A DNA stretch of 64,000 bases, from positions 1-64,000 of the forward strand of contig JAGTRY010000008.1 of assembly GCA_018262235.1 (NCBI GenBank). Reading direction: 5' to 3'. Positions 41,122-51,244 of the stretch are shown piece after piece (the first letter of the stretch is position 1; the number at the start of each line of letters is the position of its first letter). Below the pieces are notes generated by a model. It searched no databases, was not told where the DNA came from, and saw only the letters and a list, made by a program, of their open reading frames with translations. The DNA is from Pseudomonadota bacterium (lineage in GTDB: Bacteria; Pseudomonadota; Gammaproteobacteria; Burkholderiales; Rhodocyclaceae). Both the position numbers and the translations under genes were made by a program.

Positions 41122-42360
41122 TTACTGGATCGGCGTCAGATGACGCAGATACAAGGCAACCGCGAGGCACAGGCTCAGCACCACGGTCAGGATCGCCACC
41201 ACACTGGCCCAGGCGCCCAGATGCCAGACCAGACCAGTCGTCCAGCCCAGGATGCTGGAACCCATGTAATACGCCGCAAGGTAGAGCGCCGAGGCGAGTG
41301 CGCGATGATCTCGTGCCCGCCGCCCGACCCAGCTGCTGGCGATCGAATGCGATGCGAAGAAGCCGAAGGTCACCAGGATCGCGCCACACGCGAGGATCAA
41401 ACCATTCCCTGACAGCGAAACCAGCAAGCCGCAGGTCATCACGCAGACCATGCACCACAGCACCTCACGCCGCCCGAAGCGATCCGCCAGCCGGCCCGCC
41501 CAGGCGGAGGCGAACATGCCGAAGATGTAGGGCAGAAAAACCAGTCCCTGCACCGAAAGCGGCAAGGAAAACGGCGGCGCAGACAAGCGAAATCCAAGGT
41601 AGTTGTAATAGCTCACGAAGGCACCCATGAGCAGGAAGGCACACACAAACAGCCAGGGCAGACCGGGGTCACGCAAGTGCCGCATCGCGTGCCGCCCCAT
41701 GTCGGCGAGAGACGAACGCTGCGGCTTGAAGTGCCGGGATGCCGGCAGGGTGCGGGCCACGGCAATGGCTGCAGCAACCCCCATCACCCCCAGCGCGGCA
41801 GTGGCCATCCGCCATGACCCCAGATCCGCCAGCAAGGGTGCAATCAGCCGTCCGCTCATCCCGCCCGAGGCATTGCCCGCGATATACAAGCCCATCGCCC
41901 GCCCCAGGGACTCCGGCGCGATCTCTTCGGAAAGATAGGCCATCGCCACCGCAGGCAGTCCGGCCAGCGCGATCCCGAAAAGCGCGCGAACCCCTAGAAG
42001 CATGCTGAAACTGCCGGCAAAGGCCGCCAGTATCGTCAGCAGTCCGGACAAGGCCAGTGCCGTCACCATGGCGAACTTCCGGCTGCTGCGGTCTGCGAGC
42101 AGGCTGGCCGGGACGAGAAACAAAGCGAGCCCGCCGGTCGCCATCGACATGGCGCCACTGGCCTGGGCCGGGCTCAGGGCGAACTCGTTCGCCAATTCCG
42201 GCATCAAAGGCTGCAGGCAATAGAGCATGGCAAAGGTGGCGAAACCACCGAAGAAGGTTGCGCGGGCCGCTTTGCGATAGCCGGGCGTACCAAACTGAAG
42301 AAAGACAGCAGGGGTTTCGACCTTAGCAGGGTTGGCCATCACGGTGGCGCTCAGAGTCAT
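41122..42360 (-). CDS. MFS transporter
   Basis: 12-TM MFS pattern; ADRFGRREVLW; start could be 42423. Confidence 0.9.
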   Translation of the reverse strand: MTLSATVMANPAKVETPAVFLQFGTPGYRKAARATFFGGFATFAMLYCLQPLMPELANEFALSPAQASGAMSMATGGLALFLVPASLLADRSSRKFAMVTALALSGLLTILAAFAGSFSMLLGVRALFGIALAGLPAVAMAYLSEEIAPESLGRAMGLYIAGNASGGMSGRLIAPLLADLGSWRMATAALGVMGVAAAIAVARTLPASRHFKPQRSSLADMGRHAMRHLRDPGLPWLFVCAFLLMGAFVSYYNYLGFRLSAPPFSLPLSVQGLVFLPYIFGMFASAWAGRLADRFGRREVLWCMVCVMTCGLLVSLSGNGLILACGAILVTFGFFASHSIASSWVGRRARDHRALASALYLAAYYMGSSILGWTTGLVWHLGAWASVVAILTVVLSLCLAVALYLRHLTPIQ

Positions 42361-42461
42361 TGGATCCAGAACCGGGTTGAGTACTTGAGGCAGATTCTGG
42401 ACAAGCCCAATAGATAGGTCCAATATATTTTTAACCTGCTTTTGATACTAAAAAAGTCTCA

Positions 42462-43364
42462 ATGGAACTCCGACATCTCCGCTATTTCGTCGCCGTCGCC
42501 GAAGAATTGCATTTCCGCCGTGCCGCAGAACGCTTGCATATCGCGCAACCCCCGCTGAGCCAGCAGATCCAGGCGCTGGAAGAGGAAATCGGCGCGCAGT
42601 TGCTGGTCCGCAGCAAGCGCAGCGTTAACCTGACCGATGCCGGCAAACTCTTTTTGCAGCGCGCCCGGCGCATCCTGGCTGAGGCCAGCCTGGCCAGTGA
42701 CGAAGCCCGGCGTGCGGCGAACGGCGAGATCGGGGAGCTGTTTGTGGGTTACACCGCGTCGATCCCCCTGACGCCGCTCCTGCCCCGCATCCTCAGTGAA
42801 TACCGTGAGCACTGCCCCACGGTCACCGTGCACTTGCAGGAAATGTTTACGCCCGACCAGTTCAATGCCCTGCGCAACAACGATCTGGACGTGGGCTTCG
42901 TGCGCTACAACGATCCGGACAAACAGGTCGACGGCCTGCGCCTGCGCCTGCTGCACAACGATCCGCTGGTCATGGCCTTGCCGATCAAACACCCCCTTGC
43001 CAAGTCCAGCCGTGTCACCCTGGCGCAGTTTGCCAACGAACGCTTCATTGCCTATCCGGAGGCCGCGGGGGCTGACCTGGGTGTGCTGATCCGCCGGCTG
43101 TGCAACTGGGCCGGATTCACGCCGAAGGTCGAGCAGGAGGCCGCCGAAGCCGTCACCCAGATCGGCCTGGTCGCGGCCGGACTGGGGGTCACCGTCATGC
43201 CCAGCCCCATGGCCTGCATTGCCATGGACCGGGTCTGCTACATCCCGCTCGCTGACGAAGGCGCCTTTCACAGCATGTATCTGGTCACCCGGCACACAAC
43301 ACCCAAACCGCTCCTGGCGCGTTTTCTGTCCTGCGTCGATACAGCCGTCGCCCACACCCTGTAG
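42462..43364 (+). CDS. LysR family transcriptional regulator
   Basis: MELRHLRYFVAVAEELHFRRAAERLHIAQPPLSQQIQALEEEIG. Confidence 0.95.
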   Translation: MELRHLRYFVAVAEELHFRRAAERLHIAQPPLSQQIQALEEEIGAQLLVRSKRSVNLTDAGKLFLQRARRILAEASLASDEARRAANGEIGELFVGYTASIPLTPLLPRILSEYREHCPTVTVHLQEMFTPDQFNALRNNDLDVGFVRYNDPDKQVDGLRLRLLHNDPLVMALPIKHPLAKSSRVTLAQFANERFIAYPEAAGADLGVLIRRLCNWAGFTPKVEQEAAEAVTQIGLVAAGLGVTVMPSPMACIAMDRVCYIPLADEGAFHSMYLVTRHTTPKPLLARFLSCVDTAVAHTL

Positions 43365-43524
43365 AGGACCAGGACGGGGCTATCATTGCGGGTATGGTCG
43401 TGCCTCTGGCGCCCCGAACCGCACGACCCGGCAGTCCTTGCGACACGTATTTCCCTGCCCGCGGCGGATCCAGGCAGGCCCCTGCGCAAGACCAGGGCGG
43501 AACCAACTGATTCAGGAGAAGAAC

Positions 43525-45255
43525 ATGGCAGCAGACGGTATGGGTACGGCACAGACGGCAGCTTCGCTCACCAACGGGAGCCCTGCGGCACCGACTCAAT
43601 CGCCTCCCGGACCACGCCCCGGCGAACTCGCCCCGGCCTCTGCCCTGGTCAATATTCCGCGCCTGATCAGTGCCTATTACGCGCTGGAACCGGATGCCAC
43701 CATCCCGTCCCAGCAAATCGCCTTTGGCACTTCGGGCCATCGCGGCTCTTCACTGCTCAAGAGTTTCAACGAATGGCATGTCCTGGCCATCGCCCAGGCC
43801 GTCTGCGATTACCGCGCCCGCCAGGGCATCGACGGCCCCTTGTTCCTGGGCTTCGACACCCATGCGCTGTCCGAACCCGCCTATGTGAGTGTCCTGGAAG
43901 TGCTGGCCGGCAACGGCGTGGAAGTGATGCTTGCACTGAATGACGAGTACACGCCAACACCGGTGGTCTCGCACGCAATCCTGTCCTACAACCTCCACCG
44001 CAAGAGCGGCCTGGCCGATGGCATCATCATTTCGCCCTCGCACAACCCGCCTGACAGCGGCGGTCTCAAGTACAACCCACCCAATGGTGGCCCGGCCGAC
44101 ACCGACATCACCGGCTGGATGCAGGCCCGCGCCAACGCGCTCATCCAGAACGCCCTCACCGGCGTAAAGCGCATGAGCTATGAACGTGCCCTGCGTGCGT
44201 CCACCACCCATCGCCACGATTATCTGGATCACTACATCGGGGATCTGGGCAACGTGATCGACATGGAGGCCATTCGCGATGCAGGCATCCATATGGGCGT
44301 CGATCCGCTGGGCGGCGCCGGAGTGCATTACTGGGCGACGATTGCCGAACGCTACAAACTGAATCTGGATGTGGTGAATCCGGATGTCGACCAGACCTTC
44401 CGCTTCATGACGCTGGATTGGGACGGCAAGATCCGCATGGATCCGTCTTCGCCCTCGGCCATGCAAAGCCTCATCGGCCTGAAGGATCGTTTCGACATCG
44501 CCTTTGCCTGCGATACCGATCATGACCGTCATGGCATCGTCGCCCCCAGCGTGGGCCTGCTGCCACCGAATCACTACCTGGCGGTGGCCATCGACTATCT
44601 GTTCCAGCACCGGCCTGCATGGAGCAGCCAGGCTGCCATCGGCAAGACCCTGGTCAGCAGCCAGATGATCGACCGCGTGGGCGCCCGCCTGGGCCGCACG
44701 GTGTACGAAGTACCGGTCGGCTTCAAATGGTTTGTGGCCGGTCTGAACGACGGCTCGCTCGGCTTCGTCGGTGAAGAAAGTGCCGGCGCCTCGTTCCTGC
44801 GCCGCAATGGCACGGTATGGAGCACCGACAAGGACGGCATCACCGCCGCCCTGCTCTCCGCCGAGATCACCGCCCGCACCGGGCGCGATCCCGGTGAGCT
44901 GTATCGCGCCCTGGGTCACGAGTTCGGCGACCCGGTCTTTGAACGTGTCGATGCGGTGGCCACCCCCCAACAGAAAAAATTGCTGGCAGCACTCTCCCCC
45001 GAACAGATCCACTCGACCACCCTCGCCGGTGAAGCCATCGAACGCATCCTGACCCGCGCCCCGGGCAATGACGCCGCCATCGGCGGCCTGAAGGTGGCGA
45101 CGAAAAACGGCTGGTTCGCCGCGCGGCCATCCGGCACCGAAGACATCTACAAGATCTACGCTGAAAGCTTCATCGGCACGCAACACCTGCAGCAGATCAT
45201 CACCGAAGCGCAAACCATCGTCACCGCGGCGCTGGCCGGAGGAGGCGCGGTTTAG
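43525..45255 (+). CDS. pgm: Phosphoglucomutase (alpha-D-glucose-phosphate-specific)
   Basis: FGTSGHRGSSL, ISPSHNPPDSGGLKYNPPNGGPAD, DTDHDRHG, RPSGTEDIYKIYAES. Confidence 0.95.
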   Translation: MAADGMGTAQTAASLTNGSPAAPTQSPPGPRPGELAPASALVNIPRLISAYYALEPDATIPSQQIAFGTSGHRGSSLLKSFNEWHVLAIAQAVCDYRARQGIDGPLFLGFDTHALSEPAYVSVLEVLAGNGVEVMLALNDEYTPTPVVSHAILSYNLHRKSGLADGIIISPSHNPPDSGGLKYNPPNGGPADTDITGWMQARANALIQNALTGVKRMSYERALRASTTHRHDYLDHYIGDLGNVIDMEAIRDAGIHMGVDPLGGAGVHYWATIAERYKLNLDVVNPDVDQTFRFMTLDWDGKIRMDPSSPSAMQSLIGLKDRFDIAFACDTDHDRHGIVAPSVGLLPPNHYLAVAIDYLFQHRPAWSSQAAIGKTLVSSQMIDRVGARLGRTVYEVPVGFKWFVAGLNDGSLGFVGEESAGASFLRRNGTVWSTDKDGITAALLSAEITARTGRDPGELYRALGHEFGDPVFERVDAVATPQQKKLLAALSPEQIHSTTLAGEAIERILTRAPGNDAAIGGLKVATKNGWFAARPSGTEDIYKIYAESFIGTQHLQQIITEAQTIVTAALAGGGAV

Positions 45256-45364
45256 CACCCGACCCCAGCAGGCCGCCCGCAGCGCCCGTACGCATCGTCA
45301 GCATGACTGGACTACACTCGTAAACACCGTTCGTTCATTCGATCAACTAACGAGAGGAAGGATC

Positions 45365-45910
45365 ATGAAGACACTCAAGGTACTTGGCATCTGCGGCAGC
45401 CTGCGCCGTGCGTCCCGCAACCTCGCGCTGCTGCGCTACGCGCAGGCCAATGCCCCGGCGGGCATCAGTGTTGAGCTGGCCGATCTGTCGGAAGTGCCGT
45501 TCTACAACATGGACCTGACCGAGAAACCCGCCGCCGTGCAAACCCTGCTGACACAGCTGGCGGTGGCCGACGCGCTGATCTTCGCCTGCCCGGAATACAA
45601 TTACTCCATCGCCCCCGCGCTGAAGAATGCGCTGGATTGGGCCTCACGCGAGCCCGACAACGCCTGCCTGGCCGGCAAGGCAGTCGCCTTGATGGGCGCC
45701 GGCGGCGGCATGGGAACCTCACGGGCGCAATATCACCTGCGGCAGGTCTGCGTGTTCCTGGACCTGCACGTGCTGAACAAGCCGGAAATCTTCGCCAATG
45801 CCTTCAGTGGCAGCTTTGATGCAGAAGGCCGGCTGATCGATACCAAACTGCAGGAAATGATCGTCGCACAGCTCGCGGCATTACACGCCTATGCAGAAAA
45901 AATAAGCTGA
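45365..45910 (+). CDS. NADPH-dependent FMN reductase family protein
   Basis: GICGSLRRASRNLALLRYA; CPEYNYSIAPALKNALDWASR. Confidence 0.92.
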   Translation: MKTLKVLGICGSLRRASRNLALLRYAQANAPAGISVELADLSEVPFYNMDLTEKPAAVQTLLTQLAVADALIFACPEYNYSIAPALKNALDWASREPDNACLAGKAVALMGAGGGMGTSRAQYHLRQVCVFLDLHVLNKPEIFANAFSGSFDAEGRLIDTKLQEMIVAQLAALHAYAEKIS

Positions 45911-45982
45911 CATCCCGCTCAGCATCTTCACCCGGGGGCTTCCCGTTCGCGCCCCCGGACAGCCCCAGAGAGAGGAACGACC

Positions 45983-46684
45983 ATGATAAAAATATTTCGT
46001 GCACAGACGCTTGGCAGATCGAATCTGGGCTGGCTGGAAAGCTGGTTCCACTTTTCGTTTGCCGACTATCATGACCTGGCACGCATCCAGTTCGGCGCGC
46101 TGCGCGTCATCAATGACGACCTGATCCAGGCGGGCAAGGGCTTTGACACCCATGGCCACCGCGACATGGAAATCATTTCCTACGTGATTGACGGCAGCCT
46201 CACCCATTCCGACAGCATGGGCAACCAGCGCACCCTGACCCGTGGCCAGGTGCAGTACATGAGTGCGGGAACCGGGGTACGCCACAGCGAATACAACCGC
46301 GGCAACACGCCATCGCGCCTGTTACAGATGTGGATCCTGCCGGACCGCAGCGGCTACGCGCCACGCTATGGCGATCACGAGTTCGAATGGGCTGCGCGCG
46401 AGAACCGCTGGCTGCATCTGGTGTCGCCCGACACCGGCACTGCGCCGGTCAAGATCCATCAGGACGCCAACTTCTACGCCACCTCACTGTCTCCGGGCAG
46501 CAGAACGATTTTCGAGGTGCGTCCCGACCGTCAGGCCTATCTGGTCCTGATCGAAGGCACAGCCCAGATCAACGGCGAGACCCTGGCCATGCGTGACGGT
46601 CTCGAATCGGTGGGCACATCCCTGGATATCGCCAGCCCTGCCGGCGCCCATCTGCTTGTCATCGAGATGGCTGCCGCCAACTGA
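45983..46684 (+). CDS. Pirin family protein
   Basis: FGALRVINDDLIQAGKGFDTHGHRDMEIISYVIDGSLTHSDSMGN. Confidence 0.93.
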   Translation: MIKIFRAQTLGRSNLGWLESWFHFSFADYHDLARIQFGALRVINDDLIQAGKGFDTHGHRDMEIISYVIDGSLTHSDSMGNQRTLTRGQVQYMSAGTGVRHSEYNRGNTPSRLLQMWILPDRSGYAPRYGDHEFEWAARENRWLHLVSPDTGTAPVKIHQDANFYATSLSPGSRTIFEVRPDRQAYLVLIEGTAQINGETLAMRDGLESVGTSLDIASPAGAHLLVIEMAAAN

Positions 46685-46726
46685 CACGAAGCGGGCGCGT
46701 CAGCGACACGCCCGTACTCGGTCAGC

Positions 46727-47164
46727 CTAAACGCCGATGTCCTCATTCCAGAGTTCGGGGAACTCGGCTATGAAGTTGCTCATGATCCGGATGCAACTGC
46801 GATCCTGCAGCACTTCAACGGCCACCCCGCGCGATCGCAGCCATTCCTCTTCCCCCATGAAACTGCTGTGTTCCCCGATCACAACCCTGGGGATCCCGTA
46901 GAGCACGATGGCGCCACTGCACATCGGGCACGGTGACAAGGTCGTGTACAGCACGGATTCGCGGTAGACCTGCGCGGGCAGACGCCCGGCGTTTTCCAGC
47001 GCATCCATCTCGCCGTGCAGGATGGGGCTGCAGTTCTGTATCCGGCGGTTATGGCCACGGCCAATGATCTTGCCGTGATGAACCAGCACCGCGCCAATCG
47101 GAATGCCGCCTTCTGCACGCCCGATTTCAGCTTCTTCCAGAGCGGCTTGCATGTAGAGATCCAT
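46727..47164 (-). CDS. Nucleoside/cytosine deaminase, yeast Fcy1-like
   Basis: LHGEMDALENAGR, TTLSPCPMCSGAIVLYGIPRVVIGE; C-terminal W-EDIG. Confidence 0.88.
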   Translation of the reverse strand: MDLYMQAALEEAEIGRAEGGIPIGAVLVHHGKIIGRGHNRRIQNCSPILHGEMDALENAGRLPAQVYRESVLYTTLSPCPMCSGAIVLYGIPRVVIGEHSSFMGEEEWLRSRGVAVEVLQDRSCIRIMSNFIAEFPELWNEDIGV

Positions 47165-47223
47165 CGGTTTTCCTTTCGAATGCCAAACAGGCGGTCTGCC
47201 CGTTCCGATGGCTCCGCGGACGG

Positions 47224-47243
47224 ACATGATCACCTGATCATGT
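47224..47243. promoter_or_regulatory. Perfect palindrome upstream of the deaminase gene
   Basis: ACATGATCA-CC-TGATCATGT, 60-80 bp upstream of the deaminase start. Confidence 0.55.
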
Positions 47244-47434
47244 TTCAGTCTAGCCGCGACGCTCCGCAGGTACATGGTCGCGTGATGAGGGCTTGATGCG
47301 CGGCAACAACGGGAGCCGGTGTCCTGTCACGCAAAAACAACCGGACCGTATTCAAGCTGTAACACTCGACTTTGATGATGCGTGGTTTTCTTGCCGTGAC
47401 TTTTGTGCGGCGTATTCTTCGGAGCCATCAAACC

Positions 47435-49414
47435 ATGCAGCACCATCCTGTTTTCCCGCGTTCCCTCATCCTCCTGGCAGTCCTGACCAGCCTCGGACTG
47501 GGTGCTTGCGGTGGCAGCAGCTCGAACGACGACAGCACCAGCGCCGTCGTCAGCGATAGCTATGTCATTCCGGCCGCACCTGCAGGCCTGGGCTACGCCG
47601 AGACGGCCGCGGTGCAGGATGAGACGACAGTCCTGCCTTTCGTCGATTACGCCTACACCAACCAGCGTGGCGATGCGCGCTACGCCACGCTAGCCACCAA
47701 TGCCGGCGTACGTCTGCTCGCGGGCGTCCTGGACCTGTGGACGCCCAGCACGCTGATCGTCGATGCGGGCGTAACGGCTGCAGCCAACGGCAGCTTCCCG
47801 GCCGTGGTCGCCTCGACCTGGAGCGGCATTCCGGGAGATGCCACCGATGGCAAGAAGGTCAACGCGACCGTGCTCGATGCCAACATCCAGTACGTCGTCA
47901 CGGCAACGACAGCACGCACGGCCGAGCAGGCCACCGCAGCCTATCTCGATGACCGCCGCGGCAAAGGCTACAGCGTCACCGACGGAATGGGTCCGCTCAC
48001 CACAGCCTGGCGCACGGCAGCCCAACAGACAACGTCGATCACCAGCGTGCCGGCAGATGCCACCACGGTGCTGTATAGCGACAGCGGCAACAATATCGGC
48101 GTGGGGAGCAGCACCAACACGACCTTCGGGGCCGCAGTAGACCTGATTTCCAGCATCGGCAACAACGCCTCGACCGAACCGGCCAAGCGTTTCTACAAAT
48201 ACGCCCGCCCCTGGCGCTGGAGCAGCAGTGTCGTCGTCGTCCCCGAACTGGTCCCTGCCAAGAGCACGACACCTGCGACCGATGGCGGCACCCCCAGCGG
48301 CCACACCGCAGAAGCCACGCGTGATGCCATCGCCATGGCCTATCTGGTACCGGAACGATTCCAGGAAATGATCGCCCGCGGTGCTGAACTCGGTGAGAAC
48401 CGCATTCTGGCCGGCATGCATTCGCCCATCGACGTGATCACCGGCCGCATCCAGGGCCTGGCTGCCGCAGCGGCGAACCTCACCGCTGCCTCAAGCACCA
48501 CGCGCAAGACAGCGGTCGACCAGGCCCATACCGCGCTGATGGCCGCCAGCAGCACCAGCGATCTGCAAGCCTTCAACGCCTACGCGCACTCCGGCACCAC
48601 GGCAACGGATCGCTTTGCCGACTACGCCACCAACAAGACAAACTACCTGCGTCGTCTGACCTACGGCTTTGCGCAGATTGCCGACAAGACCAAGTCCGCC
48701 GTGGTCCCCAAGGAGGCCGAAGTCCTGCTCGAAACGCGTCTGCCGTATCTGGACGCCACGCAGCGTCGCGTCGTGCTGAAAACCACCGCACTGGCTTCCG
48801 GTTATCCGGTCATGGACGATGCAGAAGGTTGGGGCCGTCTGAACCTGTTCGCTGCCGCAGATGGTTATGGCGCCTTCAATGGCGACGTGAGCGTGACGAT
48901 GGATGCCAGCCTCGGCGGGTTCAACGCCAGCGACACCTGGCGCAATGACATCAGCGGGAGCGGCAAGCTCAGCAAGCTGGGCACAGGCACCCTGCGTCTG
49001 GCTGGCAGCAACAGCTACAGCGGCGGCACACAGCTCGCCGCAGGCACCCTGGCGGCAGACTCGGTCAATGCCTTCGGCACAGGGGATGTCTATGTCAGCG
49101 GCGGTACCTTGCTGAGCAATGCCGCAGGCACACTGGCCATCACCGGCAATTTCACCCAGCTCTCCAGCAGCACCCTGCAAGTCGCGCTGCGCAGCAACAG
49201 CCAGGGCACGCTAGCCATCAGCGGTTCCGCGATCCTCGCCGGTGGCGCCTTGCACGTGAGCTTTCCGGGCAGCTACAAACCGGTGGTGGGCGATGTCATC
49301 ACCGTCGTGAGCGCCGCCAGACGTTACGGCAGTTTCACCAGCATCACCGTTGACGGTTTCAAGGCCACGCCGACCTATACCGCAACTGGCGTGCAGCTAC
49401 GCATCACGGGCTGA
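47435..49414 (+). CDS. PAP2/class A acid phosphatase-haloperoxidase lipoprotein with C-terminal autotransporter-associated beta-strand repeat
   Basis: Lipobox-like LGLGACGGSSS; KYARPWRW, GGTPSGHTAEA, GENRILAGMHSPIDV; GTGTLRLAGSNSYSGGTQLAAGTLAADS. Confidence 0.85.
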   Translation: MQHHPVFPRSLILLAVLTSLGLGACGGSSSNDDSTSAVVSDSYVIPAAPAGLGYAETAAVQDETTVLPFVDYAYTNQRGDARYATLATNAGVRLLAGVLDLWTPSTLIVDAGVTAAANGSFPAVVASTWSGIPGDATDGKKVNATVLDANIQYVVTATTARTAEQATAAYLDDRRGKGYSVTDGMGPLTTAWRTAAQQTTSITSVPADATTVLYSDSGNNIGVGSSTNTTFGAAVDLISSIGNNASTEPAKRFYKYARPWRWSSSVVVVPELVPAKSTTPATDGGTPSGHTAEATRDAIAMAYLVPERFQEMIARGAELGENRILAGMHSPIDVITGRIQGLAAAAANLTAASSTTRKTAVDQAHTALMAASSTSDLQAFNAYAHSGTTATDRFADYATNKTNYLRRLTYGFAQIADKTKSAVVPKEAEVLLETRLPYLDATQRRVVLKTTALASGYPVMDDAEGWGRLNLFAAADGYGAFNGDVSVTMDASLGGFNASDTWRNDISGSGKLSKLGTGTLRLAGSNSYSGGTQLAAGTLAADSVNAFGTGDVYVSGGTLLSNAAGTLAITGNFTQLSSSTLQVALRSNSQGTLAISGSAILAGGALHVSFPGSYKPVVGDVITVVSAARRYGSFTSITVDGFKATPTYTATGVQLRITG

Positions 49415-49439
49415 TCTCCTATCTCCAGCCACCCGGCAG

Positions 49440-49480
49440 AACCGCACGCAGCCTTCCCGGTTGCGTGCGGTTTTGTTTTT
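49440..49480 (+). terminator. Rho-independent terminator of the phosphatase gene
   Basis: AACCGCACGCA...TGCGTGCGGTT followed by TTGTTTTT. Confidence 0.9.
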
Positions 49481-49603
49481 CCGGGCTTCAGCCTTGCGGT
49501 GCAGGCACCACGACAGACTGTTTTGGTTCAGGCGCGGGTCTCTTCGTACTTCCCTCTTTTTCGTCATTGAAGGCAGCACAGTTGTTCGGACATGTCCCGT
49601 CTC

Positions 49604-49619
49604 TGTGCCATTCCACACA
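49604..49619. promoter_or_regulatory. Candidate NifA UAS upstream of nifB
   Basis: TGTGCCATTCCACACA (TGT-N10-ACA), about 90 bp upstream of the -24 element. Confidence 0.75.
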
Positions 49620-49693
49620 AACCGTGCTGTCACCAAGCCGACAGCAGGCGCCCCAACCCACACCAAGTCATTGATTAATCGTGTTTTTGAATA

Positions 49694-49710
49694 CAGGCAC
49701 GGCATTTGCT
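49694..49710 (+). promoter_or_regulatory. Candidate sigma54 promoter of nifB
   Basis: CAGGCACGGCATTTGCT vs YTGGCACGRNNNTTGCW; one core mismatch, correct spacing. Confidence 0.85.
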
Positions 49711-49744
49711 GATCTCTTCGCAAACAGATCACAGGGAGTCCGGC

Positions 49745-51241
49745 ATGCCCACCCCAACCCTCGGCACACCTCTTTCCGCCTCTGGCTGTAGCGCCGGCAG
49801 TTGCGGTTCCAAATCTTCACAGATGGATGGCCTGTCGGCCGATATCCAGCGCAAGGTCCAGGATCATCCCTGTTACTCGGAAGAAGCCCATCACCACTTC
49901 GCGCGCATGCACGTAGCGGTGGCGCCGGCCTGCAACATCCAGTGCAATTACTGCAATCGCAAGTACGACTGCAGCAACGAATCCCGCCCCGGCGTTGTCT
50001 CCGAAGTCCTCACGCCCTCGCAAGCCGTGAAGAAAACCCTGGCTGTCGCGGCAGCGATCCCGCAAATGAGCGTACTGGGCATCGCCGGCCCGGGCGATGC
50101 TCTGGCCAATCCGGAGCGCAGCTTCACGGTTTTCCGTGAATTGCAGCTGCGCGCACCGGACATCAAGCTGTGCCTGTCGACCAACGGCCTGATGCTGCCG
50201 GAGTATGTCGAGCAGATCGCCGCCGCCAATGTGGACCATGTCACCATCACCATCAACTGCATCGACCCGGACATCGGCGCGCAGATCTACCCGTGGATCT
50301 TCTGGAACCACCGCCGCATCCATGGCCGCGAAGCTGCCGAAATCCTCATCGCCCAGCAGCAGAAGGGGCTGGAGATGCTGGTGGCACGTGGCATCCTGGT
50401 GAAGATCAATTCGGTGCTGATTCCCGGCATCAATGACGAGCATCTCAAGGAAGTCTCGCGCGTCGTGCGCGCCAAGGGCGCTTTCCTGCATAACGTGATG
50501 CCGCTGATCTCGGACCCGGCACACGGCACCTACTTCGGTCTCTCCGGCCAGCGCGGGCCGACCCCCGAAGAACTGCAAAACCTGCAGGACGCCTGTGCCG
50601 GTGACATGAACATGATGCGCCACTGCCGCCAGTGTCGTGCCGATGCGGTCGGCATGCTCGGCGAGGACCGTGGTGCAGACTTCACGATGGACAAGATCGA
50701 AGCACTGGAGATCGACGCTCAGTTTGAACAGGCGGCCATGCAGCGGCGGGTCGCACTGCGTACGGAAATCAATGCCGAACTGGAAGCCAAGCGCGCGGCC
50801 CGTCACACCGCGATCATCTCCCTGCTCCGCCCGGCCAAGCCGCAAGGCCGCCCGGTTCACATGGCGGTAGCCAGCAGCGGTGGCGGGTTGATCAACCAGC
50901 ATTTCGGTCACGCCAAGGAATTCCTGATTTACGAAGCCAGCAGCGCCGGCGTGCGTTTTCTCGGGCCGCGCCGCGCCGCACAGTACTGTGGTGGCGAGGC
51001 CGATTGCGGGGAAGCCGAGAACACCTTGGCGCGCACGATTGCCGTGCTGGCCGATTGCGAAGTGGTGCTGTGCTCACGCATCGGCATCGAGCCCTGGGGC
51101 AAGCTTGAAGCGGCCGGCATCCGGCCCAACGGGGAACACGCCATGGAGCCCATCGAAGAAGCGATTGGCAAGGTCTGGCAGGAAATGCTTGCGGCCGGAA
51201 AACTGAACGCAGCCCCTTTCGAGGACCAGAAGATGGCATAG
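49745..51241 (+). CDS. nifB: NifB, FeMo-co biosynthesis radical SAM protein with NifX-like C-terminal domain
   Basis: HPCYSEEAHHHFARMHVAVAPACNIQCNYCNRKYDCSNESRPGVVSE. Confidence 0.98.
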   Translation: MPTPTLGTPLSASGCSAGSCGSKSSQMDGLSADIQRKVQDHPCYSEEAHHHFARMHVAVAPACNIQCNYCNRKYDCSNESRPGVVSEVLTPSQAVKKTLAVAAAIPQMSVLGIAGPGDALANPERSFTVFRELQLRAPDIKLCLSTNGLMLPEYVEQIAAANVDHVTITINCIDPDIGAQIYPWIFWNHRRIHGREAAEILIAQQQKGLEMLVARGILVKINSVLIPGINDEHLKEVSRVVRAKGAFLHNVMPLISDPAHGTYFGLSGQRGPTPEELQNLQDACAGDMNMMRHCRQCRADAVGMLGEDRGADFTMDKIEALEIDAQFEQAAMQRRVALRTEINAELEAKRAARHTAIISLLRPAKPQGRPVHMAVASSGGGLINQHFGHAKEFLIYEASSAGVRFLGPRRAAQYCGGEADCGEAENTLARTIAVLADCEVVLCSRIGIEPWGKLEAAGIRPNGEHAMEPIEEAIGKVWQEMLAAGKLNAAPFEDQKMA

Positions 51242-51244
51242 ATC

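Noticed and set aside
43750-45258. 502-aa minus-strand ORF
   Set aside because: Antisense shadow of pgm.
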